Origin: Saturnia japonica
Taxonomy: Eukaryota; Arthropoda; Insecta; Lepidoptera; Saturniidae
Direction: 5' to 3'
Length of the DNA stretch: 64,000 nucleotides
Assembly (NCBI GenBank): GCA_033032175.1
Contig: CM065313.1
Coordinates: forward strand, 19,698,327 to 19,762,326
Shown here: piece after piece, positions 47,001-57,335 of the stretch
How the letters are laid out: each line of letters opens with the position of its first letter
How positions within the stretch are numbered: position 1 is the stretch's first letter
The notes under the pieces: model-generated
The model's database searches: none
Told to the model about the DNA's origin: nothing
What the model saw: only the letters and a program-made list of their open reading frames with translations
Position numbers and translations under genes: made by a program

Positions 47001-49461
47001 TTCCAAACATCCCTCGTTCCAGACATATTGATCATGTCCTCTAATAAATTGGCAAACGAGCCAGGGTGGCAACCGCTCTCTTCGAAACCGATTATCCAAC
47101 CTTCGATCGGACGACAGTGGACAGAGTGGACGCGATTTGAGAACCGCCTCAATTTTACAAAATATACTAGCAAGCTCTTCAAAAGTTAAGATAGTTTCCC
47201 CTATCACGCGGCGGAATTTTTGCTACTTTTACAACCGCTTCAAATATTCCACCCCAGTGAGGATAAGCTGGAGGATCGAACTTCCAAGTTATCCCCTTCT
47301 TGGTCAAGGCGAAATCAATACTATTCTTATTACTAGACAAAAATTCAACAATTTCCATAATATAACGGTCGGTTCCCTTATAATTAGTTCCGCAATCGGA
47401 TCGAATCAGCGAAGGTAGCCCACAGCGGGAAACAAATCTACCTAGCTCTGCTACGAACGCTTCAGTGCTGAGGGCACTTACAACTTCCAAATGTACTGCC
47501 TTGGTGGAGGCAGACGAATACGCATAAATACAACTCGATCCACTTCGCGTTATGAAAATGGGCCAGCAAAATCCGTACTTACCCCAATCAATTTATCAAA
47601 CGAGCTGTATTCATTTAAAAGAGTGTCCAAGTTATAGGGCGGTAAATTCTCTACATCTCCAAGTGAGGCCCCACTTTCCCACCAAACAAGAGGATGCAAG
47701 ACATCCCTGTGATCCGGAATCTAAAAGGGTGCGAGGAATCGCGAACCTACCCTACGGGCCCCATATCTTGACTGAAACTGTGGGCAGAAGAATGGTTTCA
47801 GGTGGGGTGGCTGTGGAGAGTAGGTAGTACCAACCTAACACCACCAATTGCGGTAAGACTGATGATCAGCCTGAGGGGACAGCTCCCAGGCGGAAACCAA
47901 ATATTGATCCGCTTCGAACACCGGGTGTCTACCAGGCCTCGTTGAGTTAGGTGGTCGATACTCTTTGTAGCGTCCAAATCGGGGAGGACGGCTCTCCAGA
48001 TGTGGCCATTCCGTCAAGGGTGGCGAAACCCTGGACGATCATTGAACCGCCATATATCCCTTTCCCTCCTGGCCGGTCGGAGAGATCCGCCGATGAGCGG
48101 TGGCGGTCCACAGGAGACTGACGGTGATTTGCAGCATGCTGGCTGCACTGTGCACTCCCACCCATGCGGCGCCCAGGCGCGTCATCCTCCAAACGTCGAT
48201 CCCTAAGCCTATTCATGCACAGGATCGGGTATTGGTTACCTTGGTAGTGAGGACAAGGGGACGATCCCCTATAGTCCCTTAATAGATGTTACCCCAAACA
48301 GGAGTAACACCACTTGCACGCCTTGGCAATCCCACGCCGGTCCTTCACGCTCCTGTCCAGAAACCGTGGGCACACCTGGATCCGGTGTCCAGTTTCACGG
48401 CAGAATTCGCAGCGTGTGTCAGCCTGACGTGTGGCATCCCGGTGTGAAAGACGACGCGGCTCTATAGGAGGGCGCACTTCCCGATGTCACTCTTCCAGTG
48501 GCCGCTCCGGAATCCGAGGTGGACTGCCAAAACCGGAGTTTTTAAACAAACGGCGTTCTTCCTCCAAGAATTTGAGCATATCTTGAAACTGAGGCAAATA
48601 CTCAAATCTAACTTTTAGCTCTTGCGGCAACAAACTTAACACGGCGTGCAGCAACAAAAAAGACCACTGATCCACAGGCAGGCCTATCTTCTTCAAACCG
48701 TTGCATGCGGTGATTATTGGGTTCAAAATATCCATCCACAGGCGGTCCATCTTAGTGACCCGGGGCAGCGTCAAAGGTCGTGTCACATGAGCATCCGCGA
48801 GGCGCCGGTCGTTTCGGTAACGCCTAGCGAGCAAATCCATGGCGGTGTGGTAGCTGTCGTCAGACATGTCCAAATGCGCCACTGAATCCTGGGCCTCTAA
48901 ATTAAACTGCGACACAGTGTAAACTGTGACGCTCAAGCATGTGCGGAACGAATGCGGAAATGGTGACAGCAGGGTGGTAGGACTATTTTCCCCAACTGGG
49001 CGGAGACCACCATGCATGTGATGAAAAGTACTTCATAGTGACTCGCTTTTGCGTGTCGGTTTACGTGATCAGTCTGTACATATACATTTAAATTAATGCA
49101 GGCTTGACAGCGGCGGTCGTCGAAGGATTGCGATCTCTCGGTGGTCGCTGTTATGTTTGCATTGTACTGTGCTTACCATCAAGAACAGTAGTAAAAAAAG
49201 TAACGTTGACAGTGAAGTTACCTTAAACCACATTTGATTCTTAAGTCCCTTGTCTCTCCCTGACATTAATAGTATCCCCTACGTCCAAAATTATATTAGT
49301 ATATGAAATATTCTTATTATCTCATATTTTCATAGAACGTTGATTAATATTATATAAAATTTATTGTAATTAAATACTAACATAGATTTCCTAGTACAAA
49401 CTTGTGATTCCACAGGGAACAGAAGAATGTGCACCAATACGAAACAATAACACAGCTTCAT
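34847..49461 (-). CDS. Gene 2: giant Nimrod-type receptor with about 41 NIM repeats
   Basis: Exons 49,461-49,382; 45,293-45,191; 44,030-43,969; 42,380-38,277; 35,003-34,847 join in the same phases as gene 1 (2, 0, 2, 2) for 4,506 bases, nominally 1,501 residues. Signal peptide, EMI-like domain ending CCSGY (71-75), NIM repeats from residue 85, a CDCFENCTDI end segment, a membrane helix (about 1,454-1,477) and a basic tail. In the family (NimC1, Eater) such arrays bind microbes for phagocytosis; here this is inference. Exon 4 carries four single-base indels in two cancelling pairs and one stop (39,890-39,892), so the gene is either damaged or misassembled there. A Ty3 remnant sits in intron 4 and a BEL remnant in intron 1. 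Confidence 0.8.
35203..35405 (+). repeat. Probable 5' LTR of a Ty3-type element
   Basis: Starts TGTC and ends GACA. It has ATATTTAAAG (TATA-like, about 35,219) and AATAAA (about 35,362), and is followed by GCTTGGCGACGAG, a primer-binding-site-like sequence. No matching 3' LTR was found. Confidence 0.5.
35670..36900 (+). pseudogene. Ty3-type retrotransposon Gag and start of protease (truncated)
   Basis: The plus strand encodes a SAP-like start (LSKPELQEKLVQLNIDFDNQ), a Gag capsid region (LNLPPFDGNKYESFEQQLEC) and, after a frameshift near 36,103, EEYVLELKKLASKCGF. Then comes a zinc knuckle pair, CFCCGNSNHIKAERR and CSECDKQGHIFKMC, and a protease-like start with SDVAVLSLQ after a shift near 36,730. 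Reverse transcriptase, RNase H and integrase are absent. It lies within intron 4 of gene 2 on the opposite strand. Confidence 0.75.
36901..37344. other. Intron 4 DNA, repeat debris
   Basis: Holds motifs of the dispersed family seen near 13,620 (CACCTATAGGTGTGTTGCG) but no coding frame. Confidence 0.4.
37345..37730 (-). repeat. Dispersed repeat D, copy 2 (inverted)
   Basis: Reverse complement of 33,425-33,775, opening AACTAGCGGTCGCCCAATGA and containing TTTTCATTGAGTGACAATGC. Lies about 0.45 kb beyond the Ty3 remnant. Confidence 0.75.
37945..38190 (+). repeat. Dispersed repeat (AAACCAACTTCACTAATTTT family)
   Basis: Relative of 25,480-25,715 and 42,760-42,960, with CAAAAAAGGATCACCC and a TTTTTTTAAGGCGATTAAAA end. 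Non-coding. Confidence 0.55.
38277..42380 (-). CDS. Gene 2 exon 4: 4.1-kb NIM-repeat array
   Basis: A TTATTACAG acceptor (exon base 42,380) and a GTAAGA donor (after 38,277) bound 4,104 bases, a multiple of three. The 96-bp unit encodes 32 residues such as CQPVCTVPCYNGTCIAPDTC followed by KCDKGFQLISNK. About 37 units span 42,268-38,710, plus one divergent repeat before and three after. Units at 39.0-40.7 kb are nearly identical; those at 40.75-42.0 kb alternate two types (TVPCQNGTC and TPPCLNGMC). Indels: extra T near 42,024, extra A near 41,093, missing bases near 40,743 and 40,688. A paired shift at 39,887-39,945 yields TAA at 39,890-39,892. Confidence 0.85.
42381..43968. other. Gene 2 intron 3
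   Basis: Includes a dispersed repeat at about 42,760-42,960. The rest is AT-rich with no recognised coding sequence. Confidence 0.6.
43969..44030 (-). CDS. Gene 2 exon 3: CCSGY motif
   Basis: A TTTTCAG acceptor and a GTAAGT donor bound 62 bases encoding KMYIETVKECCSGYRKDGST. The last AA is completed to lysine by exon 4. The motif is diagnostic for Nimrod proteins. Confidence 0.87.
44031..45190. other. Gene 2 intron 2
   Basis: Carries a TTTTCAACTTAAGTG-family repeat at about 44,860-45,070. Nothing else recognised. Confidence 0.6.
45191..45293 (-). CDS. Gene 2 exon 2: EMI-like domain
   Basis: A TTTCTTATAG acceptor and an AAG/GTATCT donor bound 103 bases. The peptide starts QFRDKSEMTKVRYTETFRLP and continues YCVRRSWRSCVGSK. 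Cysteine and aromatic spacing follow gene 1 exon 2. Phase 1 in, phase 0 out. Confidence 0.82.
45294..46859. other. Gene 2 intron 1, AT-rich part
   Basis: Mostly AT-rich. A short open segment at 46,605-46,720 (minus; TYIQFTPQTQILHNLQSRAM before a GTGAGT) also fits exon 2 by phase but encodes no signal peptide. I regard it as a chance or alternative 5' exon only. Confidence 0.4.
47179..47530 (-). pseudogene. BEL/Pao integrase core (fragment)
   Basis: Open from 47,490 to 47,179: EVVSALSTEAFVAELGRFVS, then RSDCGTNYKG, KGITWKFDPPAYPHWGGIFE and AVVKVAK. The DCGTNYKG aspartate and WGGIFE glutamate are integrase DDE residues. A frameshift near 47,190 separates it from FEELASIFCKIEAVLKSRPL. Confidence 0.8.
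48289..49017 (-). pseudogene. BEL/Pao Gag (fragment)
   Basis: The frame 49,017-48,487 contains DLLARRYRNDRRLADAHVTR and LSLLPQELKVRFEYLPQFQD, the DUF1759-like capsid part of BEL Gag. After a stop, 48,477-48,289 carries two Cys-rich knuckles (CEFCRETGHRIQVC and CKWCYSCLG). No start context or LTR recognised. Confidence 0.75.
49018..49381. other. Gene 2 intron 1, exon-proximal part
   Basis: The GC content of the BEL element fades out by about 49,260. I see no LTR. No coding sequence. Confidence 0.4.
49382..49461 (-). CDS. Gene 2 exon 1: signal peptide
   Basis: The ATG at 49,461-49,459 opens MKLCYCFVLVHILLFPVESQ then VCTRKS, followed by a GTTAGT donor in phase 2. It parallels gene 1 exon 1 (VDCQICTKRE). 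GTTAGT is an acceptable but not ideal donor. The phase match to exon 2 is the strongest support. Confidence 0.75.
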
Positions 49462-50080
49462 TGCGTCTACCACACTGTACCGAACTTAGTTACAAATGAA
49501 AATAGAGAAGACAAATGATTTTAAATTAATTATTAAACGATAGGGTGACCATAATTAAAAATATATCTAATTTTTAATTTCAGTTCTAGTTAATATGTAA
49601 ATTTGTAAAAAATTGTATTAAAAAAATAATCTAATATTTATTTCTCGCCGTTTTGGAACCACAGCAGAAATTCATTTTCAAATATATAGAACTAGATAAC
49701 CTACTATGACATTTAAGAATGTTTCCTATAACACATTCAATGATACAAACATAATATGTTATTTAGTTAAATAGATTAAATTCGCAGAAATACATGCATC
49801 ACGGCAACTTCGATCACTTTGGCACACTTATGTTTGTTGCCATAAGTTCTGCATTTGTTAGAAAGCTTGGTGCTTGAACGGTAATTAAAGTTAACAGCAA
49901 TGGTCGGTTTAAAAAAAATGCAAGCATATGTGCATCACAGTTGCGTCTCTTTTTCTTCTTGGTTCAAAAATATATTAACCTATAATATTTTACACGACTC
50001 CTCCTTAGATTTCTGCAACAATTTAGCATTTAAAAACTGAGATACAATGCCTTTTTAGAGAACAATGTTTTTGTTACAAA
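49462..50080. other. Upstream region of gene 2
   Basis: AT-rich. It should hold the promoter and 5' UTR of gene 2, but no core promoter motif can be assigned with confidence. Confidence 0.4.
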
Positions 50081-50084
50081 ATTC

Positions 50085-50155
50085 TTTTGGAACTGACTAT
50101 ACTGTTAGTCATAAAGGCCTGGAGCCTCAGAATGCTTTCACAGCTTCACCTAGTT
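50085..50155 (-). mobile_element. Jockey-like LINE 3' tail fragment
   Basis: GGAACTGACTATACTGTTAG followed by a diverged GGCCTGGAGCC and TTTCACAGCTTCACC matches the inverse of the tail at 21,480-21,545. Confidence 0.6.
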
Positions 50156-50429
50156 AATTGTTATAACATAAATACGCAAGAAAGGCTAGTGTTTATGTGA
50201 AAGTTATATGCCAAGTGCTATTCATTTCGAACTGCAACGTGGATTTGAATTCGACAAAGAGCCTAACCATTCGGAGATTGGAAGCAATGTGACATAGAAT
50301 AATGGTAGGATAATTTTTAATGCCCGCCAGACTAACAGCCACTAACTGAAAAACATCGTCAGGAAACTTTAACCAGTCACTCTAGATATAGCGTGTTACC
50401 ATCTTCGGCCATATTATCACTTAATATGA

Positions 50430-50830
50430 AAAGCAAAATCAGAAAAATATTTATTCAATAAAGGCCCTAAGAAGACAGTTATAAACGTTAAAATACTACC
50501 ACTGGTAAAAACATCCCAGTCATCGAGAAAAGCCAGCAAGAAACTCGATTGGGTTCATCTAGTTCATTTCACATTCTCATTCATTGCCTTCAAAAATTTT
50601 ATCTGTACAAATAAATTATCATGTTTAAACCTAATAATTATATTAAGTCGATGTACAGAGTCATTTTCAGTTATCACCATCATTCACAAAATGATCAACC
50701 CTATAATCATTTGCCAGTAAAACCTGCTTGAAATAGTCATTGAACTCATTATCCGACAAATCGGTAATGTGATTATTTATGTTATTATAGAACCTAATCC
50801 TATTTAATTTTAAAATCCAAGTAATTTTGT
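50430..50830 (-). mobile_element. LINE-B family 3' end
   Basis: The minus strand encodes IPNHITDLSDNEFNDYFKQV, matching IPKHITDLPDNEFKDHV at about 8,290-8,340, and shares the 3' UTR with CGATGACTGGGATG and TTATTGAATAAATATTTTT. A severely 5'-truncated copy. Confidence 0.85.
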
Positions 50831-50899
50831 ACTCAAACGCAAGCCAATAAATTTAACAAGCTAAATTATTAAAAAGGAAACAAAAAGCCCTGCAAAAAA

Positions 50900-51180
50900 A
50901 TTTGTTCTCTATTTTTGCTCTTTATTTGATCGCAGACATCGTACTTAAATATTATATAGCCTATGTCACTCCCAAAATTAAGACAAATTTAACGACATCT
51001 CGTATGCTAAAATCCATCAAGCCGTTTAGACCTAAACAAAGAGAGACAAACATGACCCTCCTTTTTTGCAGTCGGGTAAAAAAACTCCGACCTAATGTAA
51101 TATCACAAAACATAGATATATCCAGATTTATTCTGTAACTCATACGTAACCTATTGAAATGACACATATTTAGTTAGCAG
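50900..51180. repeat. Dispersed repeat ending GCAGTCGGGTAAAAAAAC
   Basis: Resembles the AAGTCGGTAAAAA-ended elements elsewhere in the window. The short open frames here (50,902-51,138 and its complement) have no recognisable domain. Confidence 0.4.
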
Positions 51181-51638
51181 GGAATCACAGCAAAGTATAA
51201 GATTAACTTTGCCCAGTATTTTTTTTTCAGGAACTTGACTCATCATGTTGTGCTTTTATTTTTTATTCGTAAATTTATACTTTTTACGTGATTTAGTTCA
51301 GTTACAGTGTACAAGTGAACTGACTTCAAATTAATTTTGTGGAAAGTAAATTTCAATGCCTGAAAATTTTCCTACATTTTTTTATTAACATGCCGATACT
51401 TTATACTGCTAAAACTTGACTTTTGTACGTTAAAGAAAATACTAACAATATTGAATTAAATTCGAATTTACTCAACAACAAAAAAAACATTGACATTGGC
51501 TAATTCTTCCGCCGCATAAACTGAAGAAAAAAAATTGCACGTAACTTTATAACTGTTCTCATTGTAAATTCTTATTTGGAAGCAACATTTTTAATTAAAA
51601 ACATAATAATAGGTACCTATACTTGTAGATAGTGCCGT

Positions 51639-51669
51639 CCATAGATGTAGTATAATACTACATCTATGG
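51639..51669. repeat. Perfect 31-base palindrome
   Basis: Arms CCATAGATGTAGTAT and ATACTACATCTATGG flank a single A at 51,654. GCCGTC occurs just outside on both sides (51,634-51,639 and 51,671-51,676). It could be a minimal hairpin insertion with a target duplication. Confidence 0.9.
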
Positions 51670-51744
51670 CGCCGTCACATCCGTACACGTATATTACACA
51701 ACTCGGGCATTAACATAGATAATTTAATCTATATGTCTATTTTA

Positions 51745-52090
51745 ATATATTAATACGTGAAGCAAAAGCTTTCTACCCCTTTATAAGCGTATTGCGTGAA
51801 CGGAAGACTGTGAGATTTGGCATGGTTAAATTTTATATGGAGAATGAGTGCAGAAAGCTAAAATTTATATCTAATATCTGTTACTAATATATCAAATTAA
51901 ATAAATAAATACTGCGTATCCTAAACCGACAATTACCATTGAACGTAGGCCCCCCAAAATATTGACATTTCCACTCAATGAAAAGTGACAGCGAGTGATA
52001 TAATATTCATTGTTTATGTTCATACTGCAAATGTCAAACCGAAAAATGTCTTTGATTAAAAAGTCGCTGGTCGAATTTCGGTCAGGTACA
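51745..52090 (+). repeat. Dispersed repeat D, copy 3
   Basis: Direct copy of 33,425-33,775 with GGAAGACTGTGAGATTTGGC and CACTCAATGAAAAGTGACAG, ending at CGCTGGTCGAATTTCGGTCA. Confidence 0.75.
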
Positions 52091-52739
52091 ATTTAATATA
52101 AAAAATATTACCTTAATAAATATTTTAGTATTTAGTGAAATTTGCTCCTTTTCTACTTTAATAGCATTAATTCATTATTTACATAAGATACAGTAATGAA
52201 TTATACCATTATGAAATCTACTCAAAACCGACATTATTTTAAAATTATTGGTCACTCATGTTTTCATACATTTTTTTTATACCTAAGAAGCTTAAACAAT
52301 TTTAATTTTTTTTTTTTATCAAATAAAGTTTTTTTTTAATAGTACCATAGCTAGTCAAACTATTTACTGCTTATCGATTAGCATAGTTAGCGTATATTAA
52401 TAGATCAACAAAAAAGCCGATACAATTCAGTCATTTGTGTACAAGAATGTAAAACACGGTAAAAATTTGTAGTTTTTTATTTAAAAAAATCATATCTTAG
52501 GTACTACCTAGGATATATTTTGTTTCGCATTTTTTTCTGAACGGCCATAAGTTCTGCTATAATCCATTTCAAGGTTATCTATTCATTACCGGACACCCTG
52601 TATACATCTACTTCTATGCTGTGATGTATAGATAAATTATTTGGGCCAGAAGTTGGGAATAAAATCTTATGTTTTCAAGATGGCATGATCGTAGTGTCAT
52701 ATCGTCATCTTTCGAAGACAAAACAGCTTGTTACAGTGC

Positions 52740-53120
52740 TCATTTTTTTTATCGGTAATAGCTCAAGCCGAGAGGTTTGGCCATTTTGGCACCGTTGTGC
52801 ACCGCTCTTTTAGTTGGGTGCCCTCTGCGCTCTCCCTAAAGCCCGATGAAGCTGTAAAGGCTCTTCAAAATAAAAACGTAGACAGTTGGGGAAAATAACG
52901 CTAAATTTTGTGGAAGACTGGCTCTCAAGTGCAGACGCCAGGTCATAACTATTGGTAGTTGGCAACAAATTTTCAAATTAATGCCCTACCACCATGCTAT
53001 CTATGGTTTCATCACGATGATTTCCTTCACCGAAAGCTCAGGAATTCGAAATCACGTCGATCGACTCCGTGTCCGTACATGCTACTACTGAGCCATCATT
53101 GCTTCATGGCTTCACTAAAA
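52740..53120 (+). mobile_element. Jockey-like LINE tail and TTTTCAA-family repeat
   Basis: CAAGCCGAGAGGTTTGGCCA to GATGAAGCTGTAAAGGC matches the LINE tail at 21,392-21,490. It is followed at 52,915-53,110 by a dispersed repeat containing CTACCACCATGCTATC and CGAAAGCTCAGG. Both are copied at 56,954-57,335 by the tandem duplication. Confidence 0.65.
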
Positions 53121-54382
53121 GTTACATTATTAGGTTATTAGACTAATTAAATAAATGTTTATCTATATTAACGTTAATAGGAGTATTATTAGCGCATTTA
53201 ATAAAAACGGAAAAATTCATTTAAAGTAAATAATACAACAAATGTCTTTACGAGTTTTTTTTTGTCGTCCATACCACATTTAAAAAAGGATATACACTAT
53301 TAGACTTCTTTTTTTGTTTCGAGAACGGTCATAATTATTTACCGTTATTTTTAATAGAACTCTGAATTAAATTATATTTATAATTTAATTATTGTAACAT
53401 GGAACCGTCATATCCTTACAACGCTTTTTAAAACAGAAAAAGATAATTGGTCTCGACGATTCTGATATTAAAAAAGATGTATGCGATTTTTTTTTTTTTC
53501 TAAATTAAATCCTTGGAAAACCATACTGGACATTAGCATGATCTAAGTTTATTTTGTGAGACAACGGTGACACTAACATTATGTAAAATTAAATATAATT
53601 CTATCATAAGGTCTTCTATCTGACATTCCGAAAATTCGGTAACCCAGGATACAGTTTTTAAAGGTTCTATAATTTTACAATAGTCAGATTTATAAAAGTT
53701 AAACTATATGTCGTTGATAAAGATAAATTTTTTGCAATAAATTTTAAAACAATATTACACTTAAAGGGAGTATCGACACAGTGTATTTATGGGTATGGGT
53801 AAGTAATATGTAAAAAACTTTCAGTCGAACAGTTAGCTGAATCGAGTATTTTATTTTTATGAATAAAAATACTATGTTGTTGAAAATTGTTTAGTTATAT
53901 AAAGTCCCATAATAATATAAAGTACAAATTATACACATTTTTCTTAACAACTAGAAGAGGGTGTATCCGAATTACCACCCCAGGATATATTACTGAGGTT
54001 AAAAACACCAATTATAAGGTTCTTTGCAAATTTTTGTATAGCAATATTGGAAATCAATATATAAAACCATATAAACCATCAACCTTTGTAATTTATAACA
54101 TTTTTACAATATAAAAATATCTTCCACCAGTTATAGTTTCATTAAATATGCCCGCAGAACACATAGTATAAACTTATTTCATATAATCACTACATCTAAA
54201 TATATATGAAACGAAACTGTGACTCACTGAATCATTTAACATCACAGAGCTAAAACTACTGAACGGATTGGGTTGAAATTTGGCACACAGATAGTTATTA
54301 TGACGTAGACGAGTACTGTCCAGTCGTGTCAATATGAGCTTACTTTTATTTTACTAAAGTTATTTTTTTTTTTTAAACCAAA

Positions 54383-54575
54383 AATGACATATTTCTCTAA
54401 TATACTTTATAACTAAATAGCTAAGCCTCACGGTTTTACCCATGTTACAATTTTGGATATGAACCCCCTAAATACCCCTTTAGGGTTTGCTTTTAATCAA
54501 AATCGTTCTTAGCATGCGTGCATATATGAGGCATAGCTATTTAGTTATAAAGTAGATTAGAGAAATATGTCATTT
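54383..54575. repeat. Hairpin-forming element, unit A
   Basis: About 41 bases at 54,383-54,425 (AAATGACATATTTCTCTAAT and on) return inverted at 54,533-54,575, with a loop of about 107 bases. Likely a small palindromic non-autonomous element. Confidence 0.75.
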
Positions 54576-54762
54576 CTGGTCTGGTGACCTTGATTAAAAT
54601 ATAACTAATCTCGTTTTGACGCGACCGGATAGTACCCCGCTTTGTAAGTTAACATTATTATAATTCACTAATTGCTTTGCCAATTAAAGGGAAGGTGGTG
54701 ATAAGTAGCTAAGAAACTTTAATACTAGATAAAAAAGATAGGTTACAAGAGTACAAACTGGT

Positions 54763-56487
54763 TCACATTTTTTTGTCATCAAGTTGAAATTCCTTATTAA
54801 GTTTACATGTATCTGGAGCAACACATGTCCCGTTGTAACATGCTACAGTGCAAATTGGTTCACATTTTCTGTCATTAATTTGGAATCCCTTATCACATTT
54901 GCATGTGTCTGGAGCAACACATGTCCCGTTGTAACATGCTACAGTGCAAATTGGTTCACATTTTCTGTCATTAATTTGGAATCCCTTATCACATTTGCAT
55001 GTGTCTGGAGCAACACATGTCCCATTGTGACATAGTACAGTACAAACTGGATCACATTTTTTATCACCAAGTTTGAATCCCTTATCACATTTGCATGTAT
55101 CTGGACCAACACATGTCCCGTTGTGACATGGAACATTACAAATTGGTTGACATTTATTACTGATGAGTTGAAATCCCTTGTTACAACCACAAGTATTCGC
55201 AGCGACACATACTCCATTCAGGCATGGTTGTGTGCAAATTGGTTGACATTCATTACTGATGAGTTGAAAACCATCGTTACACCTACAAGTATTCGGAGCG
55301 ACGCATACTCCATTTAGGCATGGTTGTGTGCAAACTGGTTGACATTCATTACCGATGAATTGAAATCCATCGTTACACCCACAAGTATTCGGAGCAACGC
55401 ATACTCCATTCAGGCATGGTTGTGTGCAAATTGGTTGACATACATTACTAATGAGTTGAAAACCATTGTAACACTTACAAGTATTCGGAGCGACGCATAT
55501 TCCATTAAGGCATAGTTGTGTGCAAATTGGTTGACATTCATTACCTATGAATTGAAATCCATCAATACACCTACAAGTATTCGGAGCGACGCATACTCCA
55601 TTTAGGCATGGTTGTGTGCAAACTGGTTGACATTCATTACCGATGAATTGAAATCCATCGTTACACCCACAAGTATTCGGAGCGACGCATATTCCATTCA
55701 GGCATAGTTGTGTGCAACTTGGTTGACATTCATTACCTATGAATTGAAACCCATTGTTACACCTACAAGTATTCGGAGCGACGCATACACCATTCAAACA
55801 TAGTTGTGTGCAAATTGGTTGACATTCATTACCGATGAGTTGAAACCCATTGTTACACCTACAAATATTCGGAGCGACGCATACTCCGTTAAGACATGTT
55901 TGTGTGCAAATTGGTTGGCATTCATTAGCGATGAGTTGAAATCCCTTGTTACATCTACAAGTATTCGGAGCGATGCATACACCATTCAGGCATGGTTGTC
56001 TGCAAATTGGTTGGCATTCATTAATGATGAGTTGAGAACCCTTGTTACATCTACAAGTATTCGGAGCGATGCATACACCATTCAGGCATGGTTGTCTGCA
56101 AATTGGTTGGCATTCATTAGCGATGAGTTGAAATCCCTTGTTACATCTACAAGTATTCGGAGCGATGCATACACCATTCATGCATGGTTGTCTGCAAATT
56201 GGTTGGCATTCATTAGCGATGAATTGAAATCCCTTGTTACATCTACAAGTATTCGGAGCGATGCATACACCATTCAGGCATGGTTGTTTGCAAATTGGTT
56301 GGCATTCATTAGCGATGAGTTGAAATCCCTTGTTACATCTACAAGTATTCGGAGCGATGCATACACCATTCATGCATGGTTGTCTGCAAATTGGTTGGCA
56401 TTCATTAGCGATGAATTGAAATCCCTTGTTACATCTACAAGTATTCGGTGCGACGCATACTCCATTAAAGCAGTTTTGAGAACAAAT
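54763..56487 (-). pseudogene. Gene 3 fragment (unit A): NIM array without 5' exons
   Basis: About 18 NIM repeats of 32 residues run from the duplication breakpoint (CSQNCFNGVC, about 56,475) to a stop at 54,763. They are highly similar to gene 3 proper. It has no signal peptide, EMI exons, first divergent repeat or membrane exon. The end reads FQLDDKK and then shifts frame in a run of seven A (minus strand, about 54,767-54,773), as in unit B. Unless it splices to something unseen, it cannot make a receptor. It could act as sequence donor for its neighbour. Confidence 0.8.
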
Positions 56488-56953
56488 TTTTTATACCTAA
56501 GAAGCTTAAACAATTTTAATTTTTTTTTTTTATCAAATAAAGTTTTTTTTTAATAGTACCATAGCTAGTCAAACTATTTACTGCTTATCGATTAGCATAG
56601 TTAGCGTATATTAATAGATCAACAAAAAAGCCGATACAATTCAGTCATTTGTGTACAAGAATGTAAAACACGGTAAAAATTTGTAGTTTTTTATTTAAAA
56701 AAATCATATCTTAGGTACTACCTAGGATATATTTTGTTTCGCATTTTTTTCTGAACGGCCATAAGTTCTGCTATAATCCATTTCAAGGTTATCTATTCAT
56801 TACCGGACACCCTGTATACATCTACTTCTATGCTGTGATGTATAGATAAATTATTTGGGCCAGAAGTTGGGAATAAAATCTTATGTTTTCAAGATGGCAT
56901 GATCGTAGTGTCATATCGTCATCTTTCGAAGACAAAACAGCTTGTTACAGTGC

Positions 56954-57335
56954 TCATTTTTTTTATCGGTAATAGCTCAAGCCGAGAGGTTTGGCCATTT
57001 TGGCACCGTTGTGCACCGCTCTTTTAGTTGGGTGCCCTCTGCGCTCTCCCTAAAGCCCGATGAAGCTGTAAAGGCTCTTCAAAATAAAAACGTAGACAGT
57101 TGGGGAAAATAACGCTAAATTTTGTGGAAGACTGGCTCTCAAGTGCAGACGCCAGGTCATAACTATTGGTAGTTGGCAACAAATTTTCAAATTAATGCCC
57201 TACCACCATGCTATCTATGGTTTCATCACGATGATTTCCTTCACCGAAAGCTCAGGAATTCGAAATCACGTCGATCGACTCCGTGTCCGTACATGCTACT
57301 ACTGAGCCATCATTGCTTCATGGCTTCACTAAAAG
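56954..57335 (+). mobile_element. Unit B copy of LINE tail and repeat
   Basis: Identical in order to 52,740-53,120. Present only because of the duplication. Confidence 0.65.

Larger units (their letters stand above)
46860..49017 (-). mobile_element. BEL/Pao-type retrotransposon remnant
   Basis: From 49,017 down the minus strand gives a Gag part (DSVAHLDMSDDSYHTAMDLL), a zinc-knuckle segment (CEFCRETGHRIQVCPRFLDR) and a poorly readable GC-rich stretch. An integrase follows with STKAVHLEVVSALSTEAFVA, LIRSDCGTNYKG and TFEELASIFCKIEAVLKSRP then LCPLSS. Reverse transcriptase and RNase H are missing, so the core is deleted. It is much more GC-rich than its surroundings, which marks it as foreign to the intron. 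It lies in intron 1 of gene 2, on the same strand. Confidence 0.8.
52268..56487. repeat. Tandem duplication, unit A (about 4.2 kb)
   Basis: The sequence from TTTTTTATACCTAAGAAGCT to the gene 3 fragment is repeated, almost base for base, from about 56,483. Differences are few short indels and substitutions (for example near 53,462, 53,612 and 54,317). The unit joins flanking DNA and a 5'-truncated piece of gene 3. Confidence 0.93.

Noticed and set aside
52959..53141. Short plus-strand frame repeated at 57,173-57,355
   Set aside because: Lies in a dispersed repeat and is present twice only through the tandem duplication; no domain or splice context.
53887..54114. 75-residue plus-strand frame repeated at 58,091-58,318
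   Set aside because: Conserved between units only because the duplication is recent; the composition is that of AT-rich non-coding DNA.
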